Shown here: positions 35,107 to 44,262 of the stretch, one piece after another
Position numbering within the stretch: position 1 is the first letter of the stretch
Layout of the letters: each line of letters starts with the position of its first letter
Assembly: GCA_964479625.1 (NCBI GenBank)
Contig: CAYZMS010000003.1
Coordinates: 127,690 to 191,689 of the forward strand
DNA length: 64,000 nucleotides
From: CAYZMS01 sp964479625
Lineage (GTDB): Bacteria > Bacteroidota > Bacteroidia > Chitinophagales > Saprospiraceae
Reading direction: 5' to 3'
Position numbers and translations under genes: made by a program
Notes under the pieces: generated by a model
The model's database searches: none
What the model was told of the DNA's origin: nothing
What the model saw: only the letters and a program-made list of their open reading frames with translations

Positions 35107-37443
35107 TTAACCGGGCTTTTCCTTTTGGGAGCTATTTCGAAAAAACAGTAGTAAACCGCATAGAATGGCCACGGCAGCACTTACCCCCATTTGCATCCAA
35201 GCATGCTGTCGTTTCCGGATACTACTTTCCACATAATAGGGGTTAGCGGCATTTGGGCTGCCAAAACCGCTCAAAACCCGCCAGTTGTCGGCTTGGGCGT
35301 TGTCCAGCCAGGGAAGCAGTAAACCAAGGGTAAAGGCGCTGTCCGTAGGAGGAAGCTGAAACCCCATGCTATCGATACCGGCACCGTCCGCAGAAAATAA
35401 TTCGAGTTGTTCACTTACCTTATTGATGCCGAAGGGCAGGCCACCGATTATATTATAAGCCAGGGGAAAGGCTTTGCGAAAAGCTGTAGAATCTTCACAT
35501 ACCACCAAATAGTCATGTGGGGCAATAGGAGCATTCGGAAAACGGAAGGTATTTCGATTTTTGTCCTTTAGTAACCAATCCTGCAGGTAAACCCGTTCAT
35601 CGGAATGGTTATAGAGTTCTATCCAGTCCTTGGTTTTTTTGTTGGTGGGACAGACTTCATTGATCATGATCTTTCCTGCCAGGGGATGGGTGTACCGTTC
35701 GAATACGGCCCGAAGCCGGATTCCTTCGCCGGGATCCAGGTGCAATTCCCGCAGGCTGTTATTCGGCCCGATGCCTTCCCAATGACTAAACCGGTACCCG
35801 TGCAGGGGGATGGCGGTGAGGCTAATGGGGACCCCTTCGAAATAAGTGCCCTGGAAAACAGTATCGGTGATCTCCAGATTATTATTGATGATCACAGAGC
35901 CACCTCCTTTAGCCGCAATGTACACTGGTCGCCGGGGCCCGGCCTGGAAATAAGTCTGTAGTTGATCCCACATGACCGCTGGGCGTTCCCGGGCAAAGGT
36001 TCGCAAGACCTCTACTTCCCGCTCCCACCTTGCAGCGGGTAATTTCCAGCGGTCCAGATGCCTGGGCATTTCAGGTTCCATTTGGCGATAAAAACGGGCT
36101 ATCTCTTCAAGTATAGCTTCACTTTTCAGGTTTGTATTCAGGCGGTCGGCAAAGCGGTTCAGGAAATCCTGTTGAAAACGCTTATTTTCCATCAGCTTGC
36201 GCAGAATGAATGTGCTCCAGGGAGGATTGGGCCAGGAGGGGCCGTGGGCTTCTGTATGGAATGCCAGACTGTTGTTTTGCCAGGCATCGTGATCGTACAA
36301 ACCCATACCCCAGTCGGTATCGTAAAGGATCCAGCGCCAGCGTCCGTGCGGGTTTTGAGGGCGCCAGAACCGGATATTGCCACCGGCATCCCTATTATCG
36401 AAATAGATCTGTGCGATCTGGTGGTCCATATAATTATCGACCTCCATTTGTGACCAGATGTAGGCATAATTTGCCGGGTCGGCCAGGGAGTGCGTTTTCA
36501 GGTAGTCGAGCATACGTAGGTAGTGTCGGCGGCTGCCCCTTTTACGGGTCATTTGGTGTTCAAGTATGTCGAGACTGTCCTTGTCAATATCGTGATGATC
36601 ATTAATGAAGTAGCGATTGATTTTTTCCCGGATATGATATACGCCCCAGTATTTCCCATTGATATAGACCAGCGCCGTTCGGTGGGCCTGTACGTCCAGG
36701 TTCCAGTTTTTGGTGACCGAGGTAATAAGGGCGTCCCGGAAATGCGCATGGTGGTAGTCGCTACCCCCGTTTCGAAGGATAAAGAACTTAACCTTATCGG
36801 GTCCCCCTTCTCCAAAAAGAGGATGGTCGAAACGCGATGGACCAAATTGCTTCCGGGCGACCAGGGCTATGGATTTTTGAGGGAATAACCGGCTCATACC
36901 GCCGAATAGCCGGAAACCACTTCGATTATTGTAAACACAACGGCCGTCGGATTCATAGATCTCCACGCTGGCGCTGACCTCGCGCCTGGTCCAGAAGTTC
37001 GCACCGGGCTTGGATTCTTTTTCGTGATCTGCTTTGCTACCCAGCATGAACATCCCGTGTTCCCGATCGAAAAGTAACCAGGGGGAAATACCAATACTGA
37101 CGACCGGTAATTGGGTAGTTGGTTCATACAAAAAATAAGTCTGGGACAAAATGGGGCCGTGTTCCTTATCCCGGTAAGCCACTGCTCGGACGATGGTCGT
37201 TTCGCTTATTGGGATCGGTTGGTCGTATCGTCTGGATTTGCGGGAAGGGTGGTTCCCATTGAGGGTGTAAAAGATCTCTGCGCCGGGAGCACTGAGTTCA
37301 ATTTCCAATGGTTGGTTAAAAAAACCGCCTTCCAGGCTAAAGTATAGCTCAATAGGGGGCAGACTGTCCTTTGCTTGAAGGCTGTAAAAGCTTAGCAAAA
37401 GGAGAAAGAATGGTATTTTAGGGCCGGGAAGAATGCCTTCCAT
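35107..37443 (-). CDS. Exported CotH-kinase-like protein with lamin-tail domain
   Basis: This 778-residue protein has a signal peptide (FFLLLLSFYSLQA) and a chitobiase/Ig-like region (about 28-105 with FYTLNGNHPSRKS). A CotH-like kinase domain follows (about 110-480), with GFRLFGGMSRLFPQKSIAL, FILRNGGSDYHHAHFRDAL, YINGKYWGVYHIREKI and ILYDTDWGMGL. A lamin-tail domain (INEVCPTNKKTKDWIELYN, about 595-705) and one C-terminal span near 748-768 follow. CotH-like proteins can phosphorylate secreted proteins. It sits alone between the ECF sigma gene and a divergent acyltransferase. Confidence 0.85.
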   Translation of the reverse strand: MEGILPGPKIPFFLLLLSFYSLQAKDSLPPIELYFSLEGGFFNQPLEIELSAPGAEIFYTLNGNHPSRKSRRYDQPIPISETTIVRAVAYRDKEHGPILSQTYFLYEPTTQLPVVSIGISPWLLFDREHGMFMLGSKADHEKESKPGANFWTRREVSASVEIYESDGRCVYNNRSGFRLFGGMSRLFPQKSIALVARKQFGPSRFDHPLFGEGGPDKVKFFILRNGGSDYHHAHFRDALITSVTKNWNLDVQAHRTALVYINGKYWGVYHIREKINRYFINDHHDIDKDSLDILEHQMTRKRGSRRHYLRMLDYLKTHSLADPANYAYIWSQMEVDNYMDHQIAQIYFDNRDAGGNIRFWRPQNPHGRWRWILYDTDWGMGLYDHDAWQNNSLAFHTEAHGPSWPNPPWSTFILRKLMENKRFQQDFLNRFADRLNTNLKSEAILEEIARFYRQMEPEMPRHLDRWKLPAARWEREVEVLRTFARERPAVMWDQLQTYFQAGPRRPVYIAAKGGGSVIINNNLEITDTVFQGTYFEGVPISLTAIPLHGYRFSHWEGIGPNNSLRELHLDPGEGIRLRAVFERYTHPLAGKIMINEVCPTNKKTKDWIELYNHSDERVYLQDWLLKDKNRNTFRFPNAPIAPHDYLVVCEDSTAFRKAFPLAYNIIGGLPFGINKVSEQLELFSADGAGIDSMGFQLPPTDSAFTLGLLLPWLDNAQADNWRVLSGFGSPNAANPYYVESSIRKRQHAWMQMGVSAAVAILCGLLLFFRNSSQKEKPG

Positions 37444-37510
37444 GGGTTTCAGTATCAGTAATTGCAGTAAGATAAGGGAAATTACCCTTTTAAAAAATAA
37501 GCCTTAACCT

Positions 37511-38059
37511 ATGAAAAAAAATGCTGCCTGGTTGTTGTACGATCTGTGGGGATGGAAAGTCGAAGGTAAGTTCCCGACAACAGAACCAAAATACCTGGTG
37601 GTGGTGGCTCCACATACCTCCAATTGGGATTTTCCGGTCGGACTGCTGGTGCGCAAGGTGCAGGATGCCAAAATCTACTATATTGCCAAATCTTCTCTCT
37701 TTCGCTGGCCATTCGGAGCGATCTTTCGTGCCCTTGGAGGATACCCGGTAAACCGGAAGAAAAGCCATAATTTTGTGGAGGCGGTAGTCGAGCTGTTCAA
37801 CTCCAAGGAGGAATTCGCCATAAGCATTACCCCGGAGGGTACCCGAAAGCGGGTAGACCGTTTTCGAACGGGCTTTTATTACATCGCCAAAGGCGCTAAT
37901 ATTCCTCTGGTCCTAACCCGCTTCGACTGGCCAAAGAAAACCCTAACCATTAGTGATCCCTATTGGATCGGCGGAGATATCGAAAAGGATATGGAAGAGA
38001 TACTGGCCTTCTTTCGAAAGGGAGTAGGAAAGAACCCGGAGTATGGGATCTTTTTTTAA
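37511..38059 (+). CDS. Lysophospholipid acyltransferase-like protein
   Basis: This 182-residue protein has the glycerolipid acyltransferase motifs: VVVAPHTSNWDFPVG (the HxxxxD box near 35-40), KSSLFRWPFGAIFRALGGYPVNR, ITPEGTRKRVDRF (the EGTR box) and GANIPLVLTRFDW. The length is short for PlsC. It probably acylates a lysophospholipid or glycerol-3-phosphate at the inner membrane. It is convergent with the ABC transporter gene three bases away. Confidence 0.85.
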   Translation: MKKNAAWLLYDLWGWKVEGKFPTTEPKYLVVVAPHTSNWDFPVGLLVRKVQDAKIYYIAKSSLFRWPFGAIFRALGGYPVNRKKSHNFVEAVVELFNSKEEFAISITPEGTRKRVDRFRTGFYYIAKGANIPLVLTRFDWPKKTLTISDPYWIGGDIEKDMEEILAFFRKGVGKNPEYGIFF

Positions 38060-38061
38060 AA

Positions 38062-39816
38062 CTATTCTACTGCTTCCAGAAACTGCATTTCATACAACTG
38101 GCGATAGTGGCCTTCTTCTTCCTTTAGTAGCTCTTCATGAGAACCGAACTCCTGGATTTCTCCTTTGCTCAGGACCATAATATTATCCGCATTTCGGATA
38201 GTAGATAAGCGGTGGGCGATCACAATGGAAGTGCGTTTTTTGATCAGGGTTTCGATGGCAAACTGGATGACCGATTCCGTTTCCGGATCTACAGAGGAAG
38301 TGGCCTCATCCAGGATGAGTATATCGGGATTAAATACCAAAGCCCGGACAAAAGAGATCAACTGCCGCTGCCCCATGGAAAGGGTAGCACCCCGCTCCAT
38401 TACCTGGTAGTCATAGCCGCCGGGTAATTTTTCGATAAACTCGTGCGCGCCGATCATTTTGCTGGCTTCGATCACCTGTTCCCGGGTAAAGGTGTCATCT
38501 CGAAGGGTAATATTCTCCAGTACACTTCCGGAAAACAGAAACACGTCTTGCAGCACAGTAGCGATTCGACGACGCAAAGCATGCAATTCAAAATCACGAA
38601 TGTCAGTACCGTCTATTTTAATTGCCCCTTTTTGGATTTCATAAAACCGGCAAAGAATATTGATGATGGTTGTTTTTCCGGAGCCTGTACTTCCCACAAT
38701 AGCAAGGGTCTCGCCAGGTTTTATTTTAAAAGTCAGATCCTTTAGTACCCAATCCCGTCCGGTATAGGCAAACCAGACGCGTTCGAAAGCTACTTCCCCT
38801 TCGAAAGAAGAGGGTTCTATCTGCCCGGTATTTGTAATGAATTCATCCCTATCCAGCAAGGCAAAAACGCGATCAGCAGCTACCAATCCCATTTGCAGGG
38901 TATTGAATTTATCGGCCAGCATCCGCATGGGGTTAAACAGCATATTCAGGTAAATAGGAAAAGCGACCAAAGCACCCAAGGTAACATCCCCAGCTATCAC
39001 ACCCCTTGCACCCCACCAGACCATCAAGCCCAGCGAGGCAGCGGCGATAATATCCACTACTGGAAAAAAAATAGCGTAATACAGGACGGAATCCAGGTTG
39101 GCCTGGGTATAGGATCGGTTAATGCTTCGGAAATTTTCGGCCTCTTCCTGCTCTGCGTTAAAGGTCTGCAGGATGCGCATTCCGGTAATCCTTTCTTGCA
39201 GGAAGGCGTTCATACGGCTGATCTGGGATCGCACTTTTTGATAGGCTACCTTCACTTTTTCCTTAAAAATATAAGTAGCTACCAGCAAAAACGGCATGGT
39301 GACCAGGCAGATCAGGGTGAGCTTCCAACTGGTGTAGAACATGATGGCTAAAACAGCGAATAAGGTCAGAAAGTCGGCAACAATGGTGATCACCCCCTGT
39401 GAAAAAACCGTATTGATGGTTTCGATATCGTTGATCGTTCGGGTAGTAGAAGTTCCAATGGCCGTTTTATCGAAATAATTTAGCCGCAGACGGTTAATAT
39501 GCCTGAAGACCTGCACCCGAAAATCCCTGATAACGGACTGACCAAGCCAGTTGGTAGAATAAATGAAAAAATATTGGACGACTGCATGCACCAGCAAGGC
39601 CGAAATGAAAAGTATTGCCATTTGGGTGAGCCCTTTAATATCATATTGAAAGATATGATCGTCAACCATACGCTGAACCAGGTAGGGGCGAAGAATAGCC
39701 AGAGGCGCCAATGCGATAGCCAGAATAGCACACAACCAGAAAATACCGCGGTAAGGGCGGGCCAAACCAAGTACCCTGCCCAGTAGTTGATAATCAAAAC
39801 GGTTTGTTGTACTCAC
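38062..39816 (-). CDS. ABC transporter ATP-binding/permease protein
   Basis: This 584-residue half-exporter has six spans in the first 320 residues. A nucleotide-binding domain follows, with Walker A VGSTGSGKTTI, a signature of the form LSMGQRQLISFVRALV, Walker B ILILDEATSSVD and IVIAHRLSTIRNAD. The second signature residue is Met instead of Gly, a common variant in this subgroup. It starts at GTG 39816. The substrate, lipid or drug, is not known. Confidence 0.87.
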   Translation of the reverse strand: MSTTNRFDYQLLGRVLGLARPYRGIFWLCAILAIALAPLAILRPYLVQRMVDDHIFQYDIKGLTQMAILFISALLVHAVVQYFFIYSTNWLGQSVIRDFRVQVFRHINRLRLNYFDKTAIGTSTTRTINDIETINTVFSQGVITIVADFLTLFAVLAIMFYTSWKLTLICLVTMPFLLVATYIFKEKVKVAYQKVRSQISRMNAFLQERITGMRILQTFNAEQEEAENFRSINRSYTQANLDSVLYYAIFFPVVDIIAAASLGLMVWWGARGVIAGDVTLGALVAFPIYLNMLFNPMRMLADKFNTLQMGLVAADRVFALLDRDEFITNTGQIEPSSFEGEVAFERVWFAYTGRDWVLKDLTFKIKPGETLAIVGSTGSGKTTIINILCRFYEIQKGAIKIDGTDIRDFELHALRRRIATVLQDVFLFSGSVLENITLRDDTFTREQVIEASKMIGAHEFIEKLPGGYDYQVMERGATLSMGQRQLISFVRALVFNPDILILDEATSSVDPETESVIQFAIETLIKKRTSIVIAHRLSTIRNADNIMVLSKGEIQEFGSHEELLKEEEGHYRQLYEMQFLEAVE

Positions 39817-39939
39817 AAGTCGTGTTTTTCGGTTTATTCCGGTGTAAAAAGGGAAGGGAGATGGCTTCCCTGATGGCCATGTCAGATCCTTATAACTTTT
39901 GAAAACATCCAGACGTAAAGATAGTTGAAGATTTCCGCA

Positions 39940-40641
39940 TTAAGACATCATTCCCTCGTCGGCCAGGCTGCAATAGGCATGATCAGTAATGATGAGGTGA
40001 TCCAGAACTGCTATGTCTAAGGTCGAACCTGCCTTCAGTAGTTTATGGGTTAAATTAATATCGGCCTTGCTGGGCATGAGGTTTCCGGAGGGGTGGTTGT
40101 GGGCCAGGATGATCGCACAGGCAGAATTTTCCAGTGCTTTTCGAAAAACGATCTTGGCATCCACCACTGTACCGGCTACGCCGCCGGAACTGATCCGCTC
40201 TCTTCCGATCGCCCGGTTGGCACGATTGAGCATTAAAATCCAAAACTCTTCATGCTGCAGGTCCATCAGGGGCGGAGCGATCAACTGGTGGGCTTCCTTG
40301 CTGGACCGCACCTGAGGCTTGTGCCGGATCTGTGTGATCTGCCGCCGCCGCCCCAATTCCAAAGCAGCTGCGATTCGAATGGCTTTTGCTTCTCCTACTC
40401 CCTTGAAATAGGTAAGCTCCTGAATACTGCATTTGCCAAGGGCATGTAAATCGTGTTCAATGGCCTGTAAAATACGTTGAGAAAGACTTACTGCCGTCTC
40501 TCCCTGGGATCCACAGCCCAATAGAATTGCCAGTAATTCTGCATCCGTAAGGGCTTTTTTCCCTCTTGCCAGTAATTTTTCACGGGGGCGATCCTCCACA
40601 GCCCATAAATTTATGGATAGTTTATTTTTTGAATATTGCAT
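39940..40641 (-). CDS. radC: RadC/JAB1 (MPN) domain protein
   Basis: The ATG at 40641 gives 233 residues (MQYSKNKLSINLWAVEDRPR), preferred to TTG at 40692. An N-terminal helix-hairpin-helix-like segment leads to the MPN metalloprotease core with EEFWILMLNRANRAIG and ILAHNHPSGNLMPSKADINLT. That core contains the HxHPSG...D zinc site, and YCSLADEGMMS closes the protein. Despite the name, a direct role in recombination is doubtful for this family. It stands alone on the minus strand. Confidence 0.9.
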   Translation of the reverse strand: MQYSKNKLSINLWAVEDRPREKLLARGKKALTDAELLAILLGCGSQGETAVSLSQRILQAIEHDLHALGKCSIQELTYFKGVGEAKAIRIAAALELGRRRQITQIRHKPQVRSSKEAHQLIAPPLMDLQHEEFWILMLNRANRAIGRERISSGGVAGTVVDAKIVFRKALENSACAIILAHNHPSGNLMPSKADINLTHKLLKAGSTLDIAVLDHLIITDHAYCSLADEGMMS

Positions 40642-41149
40642 TAAACCAGGGTTGAAATCATTAATAATCCTTGCCTTATCAGACAGATCCAAACAAGAGC
40701 AATAGCCTGCCTGGATGGACAGATCTGATCAGGAAAGGGAAAAACGATGCTGGTTTGGAAAAAAGATGGGAGGCCAAATAAATGGCAGTGCTTTGATAAA
40801 AACAAAAATAGGTGCATTTTAGCACTTTTGCAAGAGGTAGATAAAGAGATAGTTAAAACTGATTCCCCTTCGTTGCAACTGAAGGATGGAAAAAATCAAA
40901 GGTTAATGAAAATTGCAAATTACCTTGTCTGAGTTTTCTTGTACCTTGGGGTGTAAACCTTGATTTCACAAAAACAGAGAAGATGGGCTGGGGGCAACTG
41001 GCTTTTCACCATGCCAAAAGCGAACCACCTCCGTTGCTTAAGAGGATCGAAGGCAGTAATGAAGAAGGTTTATTGTTCCATCTCGGAAAGCTTACTGATT
41101 AAAGCGATTAGTGGCTGTTTACCTAACTTGGCAACGGCAGTTCTGGCGT
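40642..41149. other. Divergent gap radC/rnpA
   Basis: These 508 bases hold no gene I can support. Two open frames (40747-40932 and 40960-41196) have no recognisable product. A 39-codon frame at 40983-41102 starts ATG after AGAGAAG and reads MGWGQLAFHHAKSEPPP, and is only a possibility. No L34 gene (rpmH) is present here, although rpmH usually precedes rnpA. Confidence 0.4.
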
Positions 41150-41536
41150 ATGAAAGGGGAAGATCAATTCAAAAAAGAAGAGCGGTTAAAGAGTAAAAAG
41201 GTCATAGATAGCCTTTTTAAAACGGGTCGGTCATTTGGTGTTTACCCTTTGCGACTGGTGTGGAACTCCCTGGACGAGGGGCCAGCAGCCTTTCCCGTGC
41301 AAGTCAGTATTTCTGTACCAAAGCGTAAATTCCCCAAGGCAGTGGATCGCAACCGCATCCGCCGGCAAGTTCGGGAAGCATGGCGATTGAATAAGAGCCG
41401 CTTGTACGATCAGCTCCCTGCACAACAGACCCCTTTTGCTTTCATGATCATTTACACGGGCAGGGAGGCGCTACCGTATTCCGATATAGAAAAGGCGACC
41501 CGAAAAATGATCAAGTGGTTTTTGTCTTCTCTTTAG
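41150..41536 (+). CDS. rnpA: Ribonuclease P protein component
   Basis: This small basic protein binds the RNase P RNA and helps remove 5' leaders from tRNA precursors. The ATG at 41150 gives 128 residues beginning MKGEDQFKKEERLKSKKVID; upstream in-frame starts add unrelated sequence. The signature KFPKAVDRNRIRRQVREAWR with the RNR motif is clear, near residues 62-81. It is convergent with accC 15 bases away. Confidence 0.92.
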   Translation: MKGEDQFKKEERLKSKKVIDSLFKTGRSFGVYPLRLVWNSLDEGPAAFPVQVSISVPKRKFPKAVDRNRIRRQVREAWRLNKSRLYDQLPAQQTPFAFMIIYTGREALPYSDIEKATRKMIKWFLSSL

Positions 41537-41550
41537 GCTTTGAAGGGAAA

Positions 41551-42912
41551 TTAATCCTCTTTTTCTATAGGGTCTTCCATGATCGGATGTTGAGCTAAAA
41601 AGCCGGTATGGAAGTTACCGGCCCTGAATTCCACATTCCGCATAAGGCGTTGATGAAAAGGTACGGTTGTCTTCACCCCTTCAATAATGAACTCATCCAG
41701 TGCCCGTTCCATCTTGGTAATACATTCCTCCCGTGTAGGCGCCCGGCAGATGAGTTTGGCGATCATAGAGTCGTAATTGGAAGGGATCTGGTATCCGGCA
41801 TAGACATGGGTGTCGACCCTGACGCCATGCCCTTTGGAGCTATGAAAAGAATTGATGATTCCGGGGCTGGGACGAAAGTCTTTAAAGGGATCTTCGGCAT
41901 TGATCCGGCATTCAATAGCGTGCACTACCGGGTGGAAATCTTCCCTTAGAATGGGTTCTCCTGCAGCGATCCGTATCTGTTCCTTGATCAGGTCGTGGTC
42001 GAAGACCTCTTCTGTTACGGGGTGTTCTACCTGGATGCGCGTATTCATTTCCATAAAGTAGAAGTTCCGGTACTTATCGACCAGGAACTCCACAGTGCCC
42101 ACTCCCTCGTAATTGATCGCTTTACCAGCTTTAATAGCTGCTTCACCCATTTTTTCCCTCAGCTCCGGGGTCATAAAGGGAGAGGGACATTCTTCGACCA
42201 GTTTTTGGTGACGGCGTTGGATAGAGCAGTCCCTTTCAGCCATATGGACTACTTTTCCGTGTTGGTCGCCAGCGATCTGGAATTCGATATGTCTGGGTTC
42301 TTCGATAAACTTTTCGATGTAGATGCCATCGTTCCCAAAAGCGGCCCGGGCTTCATTTCTGGCCATATTCCAGGCATCCTCGAAGTCTTCCTCTTTCCAT
42401 ACTATCCGCATGCCTTTTCCGCCGCCGCCTGCGGTGGCTTTCAGGATGATCGGATAGCCTATGTCTTTTGCCAGTTTAAGCCCTGTTTTAAGGTCCTTGA
42501 GCAATCCTTCTGAGCCTGGAATAACCGGGACCTCTGCCTTGGTCATGGTTTCCTTTGCGGTGATCTTGTCCCCCATTCTTCGGATCTGATCCGGAGTGGG
42601 GCCAATAAACTTAATGCCATATTCGGTACAAACCTCTGCGAAGTCGGCGTTTTCCGCTAAAAACCCATAGCCTGGATGGACGGCATCTGCATTGGTGATC
42701 TCCACTGCAGCCATTATGCGGGGGATGCTCAGGTAGGAGTCGCTGGAAGGAGGGGCTCCGATACAAACCGCTTCATCGGCAAAGCGGACGTGCAGGCTTT
42801 CGCGATCGGCAGTAGAGTAAACAGCAACTGTTTTGATCCCCATTTCGCGACAGGTACGGATAATGCGCAGGGCGATCTCTCCCCGGTTGGCGATTAATAT
42901 TTTTTCGAACAT
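41551..42912 (-). CDS. accC: Biotin carboxylase subunit of acetyl-CoA carboxylase
   Basis: This 453-residue ATP-grasp enzyme carboxylates biotin on AccB, supplying malonyl-CoA for fatty acid synthesis. It begins MFEKILIANRGEIALRIIRTC and has HPGYGFLAENADFAEVC, the ATP loop KATAGGGGKGMRIVW, ERDCSIQRRHQKLVEE and MEMNTRIQVEHPVTE. Length fits AccC. It lies downstream of accB, efp and fabH on the same strand, so these four genes form a lipid-synthesis cluster. Confidence 0.95.
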   Translation of the reverse strand: MFEKILIANRGEIALRIIRTCREMGIKTVAVYSTADRESLHVRFADEAVCIGAPPSSDSYLSIPRIMAAVEITNADAVHPGYGFLAENADFAEVCTEYGIKFIGPTPDQIRRMGDKITAKETMTKAEVPVIPGSEGLLKDLKTGLKLAKDIGYPIILKATAGGGGKGMRIVWKEEDFEDAWNMARNEARAAFGNDGIYIEKFIEEPRHIEFQIAGDQHGKVVHMAERDCSIQRRHQKLVEECPSPFMTPELREKMGEAAIKAGKAINYEGVGTVEFLVDKYRNFYFMEMNTRIQVEHPVTEEVFDHDLIKEQIRIAAGEPILREDFHPVVHAIECRINAEDPFKDFRPSPGIINSFHSSKGHGVRVDTHVYAGYQIPSNYDSMIAKLICRAPTREECITKMERALDEFIIEGVKTTVPFHQRLMRNVEFRAGNFHTGFLAQHPIMEDPIEKED

Positions 42913-42964
42913 AATTGATCAGGCTTGGGAAACAATCAAAAAGCTGAACAGCCATCCGGGTCTA

Positions 42965-43504
42965 TTACTCTTTAGGGTCAACCAGGAAAAGGGGTTGTTC
43001 ATATTCAACAGGGGAGGCATCCTCTACGAGCACTTTAACCACCTTTCCGGATACCTCCGATTCTATTTCATTAAACAGTTTCATAGCCTCTACAATACAA
43101 ACCACATCCCCTTTGGCAATGGTGTCCCCTACCTTTACATAGGCGGGCTTCTCCGGGGAAGGAGACCTGTAGAATGTACCGACGATGGGCGAGGTTACCT
43201 TAAGGTAGCGGCTGTCATCATCCCCCCCATTGGCTTCTCCTCCTGCATTTTCGGAAGGTGACAGTTGCTGTGGTGTTGGGGCTCCAGCTTTAGCGGGCGT
43301 ACCGGAGGCTGGTGCAGGAGCAGCGGGCACAGCAGGAGGGATGACTGCAGGTGCAGGGGAGAGCGTTTGAATGGTCTGGGTACGATTCTTTTCATAATGT
43401 TTAGTACGCACCTGTAATTCAAAATCCGCTTCCCGCAATTTGAATTCGGATAATTCCAGCTTGGTAATGAGCTTGAGTAGGTCTTGGATTTCTTTTATGG
43501 TCAT
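42965..43504 (-). CDS. accB: Biotin carboxyl carrier protein
   Basis: This 179-residue protein carries biotin. The C-terminal biotinyl domain (about 100-179) has the lysine in VEAMKLFNEIESEVSG and a closing PVEYEQPLFLVDP. A Pro/Ala-rich linker (PAPAVIPPAVPAAPAPASG) separates it from the N-terminal helix. It precedes accC by 52 bases and follows efp. Confidence 0.93.
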   Translation of the reverse strand: MTIKEIQDLLKLITKLELSEFKLREADFELQVRTKHYEKNRTQTIQTLSPAPAVIPPAVPAAPAPASGTPAKAGAPTPQQLSPSENAGGEANGGDDDSRYLKVTSPIVGTFYRSPSPEKPAYVKVGDTIAKGDVVCIVEAMKLFNEIESEVSGKVVKVLVEDASPVEYEQPLFLVDPKE

Positions 43505-43553
43505 GATCTCAGGTTAATTCTGGTAAGGGTTGAAGGTGACTTCCTAAGTGGGG

Positions 43554-44120
43554 TTAATCCTTCACGCGTTCCATATAACTGCCGCTGGCCGTGTCGATCT
43601 TGATCCGGTCTCCCTGGTTTACGAACAAGGGCACCCGCACTTCTGCCCCTGTTTCTATGGTGGCCGGCTTGAGGGTATTGGTAGCAGTATCGCCTTTTAC
43701 CCCGGGTTCGGTGTAAGTAATTTCCATAGTAACGTATTGCGGCATCTCCAAGGTAAGGGGGCTGTCATCAGAGGTATTGAACAGGATGTCCACCTGTTCG
43801 CCCTCTTTTAAAAAGCCGGGATTATCCACCATAGCTTCAGCTATCCGTACTTGATCATAGGTCTCATTATCCATAAAGTGGAAACCCATTTCATCGGAGT
43901 AGAGGTATTGGAATTTACGCCGCTCGATGCGTACCTCGTCAATTTTATGCCCGGCCGGGAAAGTATGGTCTAACACCCTTCCGGTAGTCATACTTTTGAG
44001 TTTGGTTCGAACAAAGGCGGCTCCTTTCCCTGGTTTTACGTGTTGAAACTCCACCACCTGGAAAATGTCGTGGTTATGGTTGATGCACAATCCGTTTCGA
44101 ATATCAGAAGTAGAAGCCAT
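43554..44120 (-). CDS. efp: Translation elongation factor P
   Basis: This 188-residue protein rescues ribosomes stalled on polyproline. It has three small beta-barrel domains, with HVKPGKGAAFVRTKLKSMTTG near residues 27-47 holding the modifiable Lys, YLYSDEMGFHFMDNETYDQ and the closing VNQGDRIKIDTASGSYMERV. It sits in the fabH-efp-accB-accC cluster, a common arrangement. Confidence 0.95.
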   Translation of the reverse strand: MASTSDIRNGLCINHNHDIFQVVEFQHVKPGKGAAFVRTKLKSMTTGRVLDHTFPAGHKIDEVRIERRKFQYLYSDEMGFHFMDNETYDQVRIAEAMVDNPGFLKEGEQVDILFNTSDDSPLTLEMPQYVTMEITYTEPGVKGDTATNTLKPATIETGAEVRVPLFVNQGDRIKIDTASGSYMERVKD

Positions 44121-44262
44121 TGGAATCGGTTATTTCCTTAAGAAGTTGTGAGAATTTGATGAATCAATGGACCAGGACCGGGGTAACCGGAACCCTGAAA
44201 ATTCGCGAATTACGATTTCAGGAATAGGCCAAAGATAGGAAAAAAAGATGCTCTGGCAATCC

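Noticed and set aside
40960..41196. 78-codon frame upstream of rnpA
   Set aside because: It overlaps rnpA in another frame, has no domain and does not encode L34.
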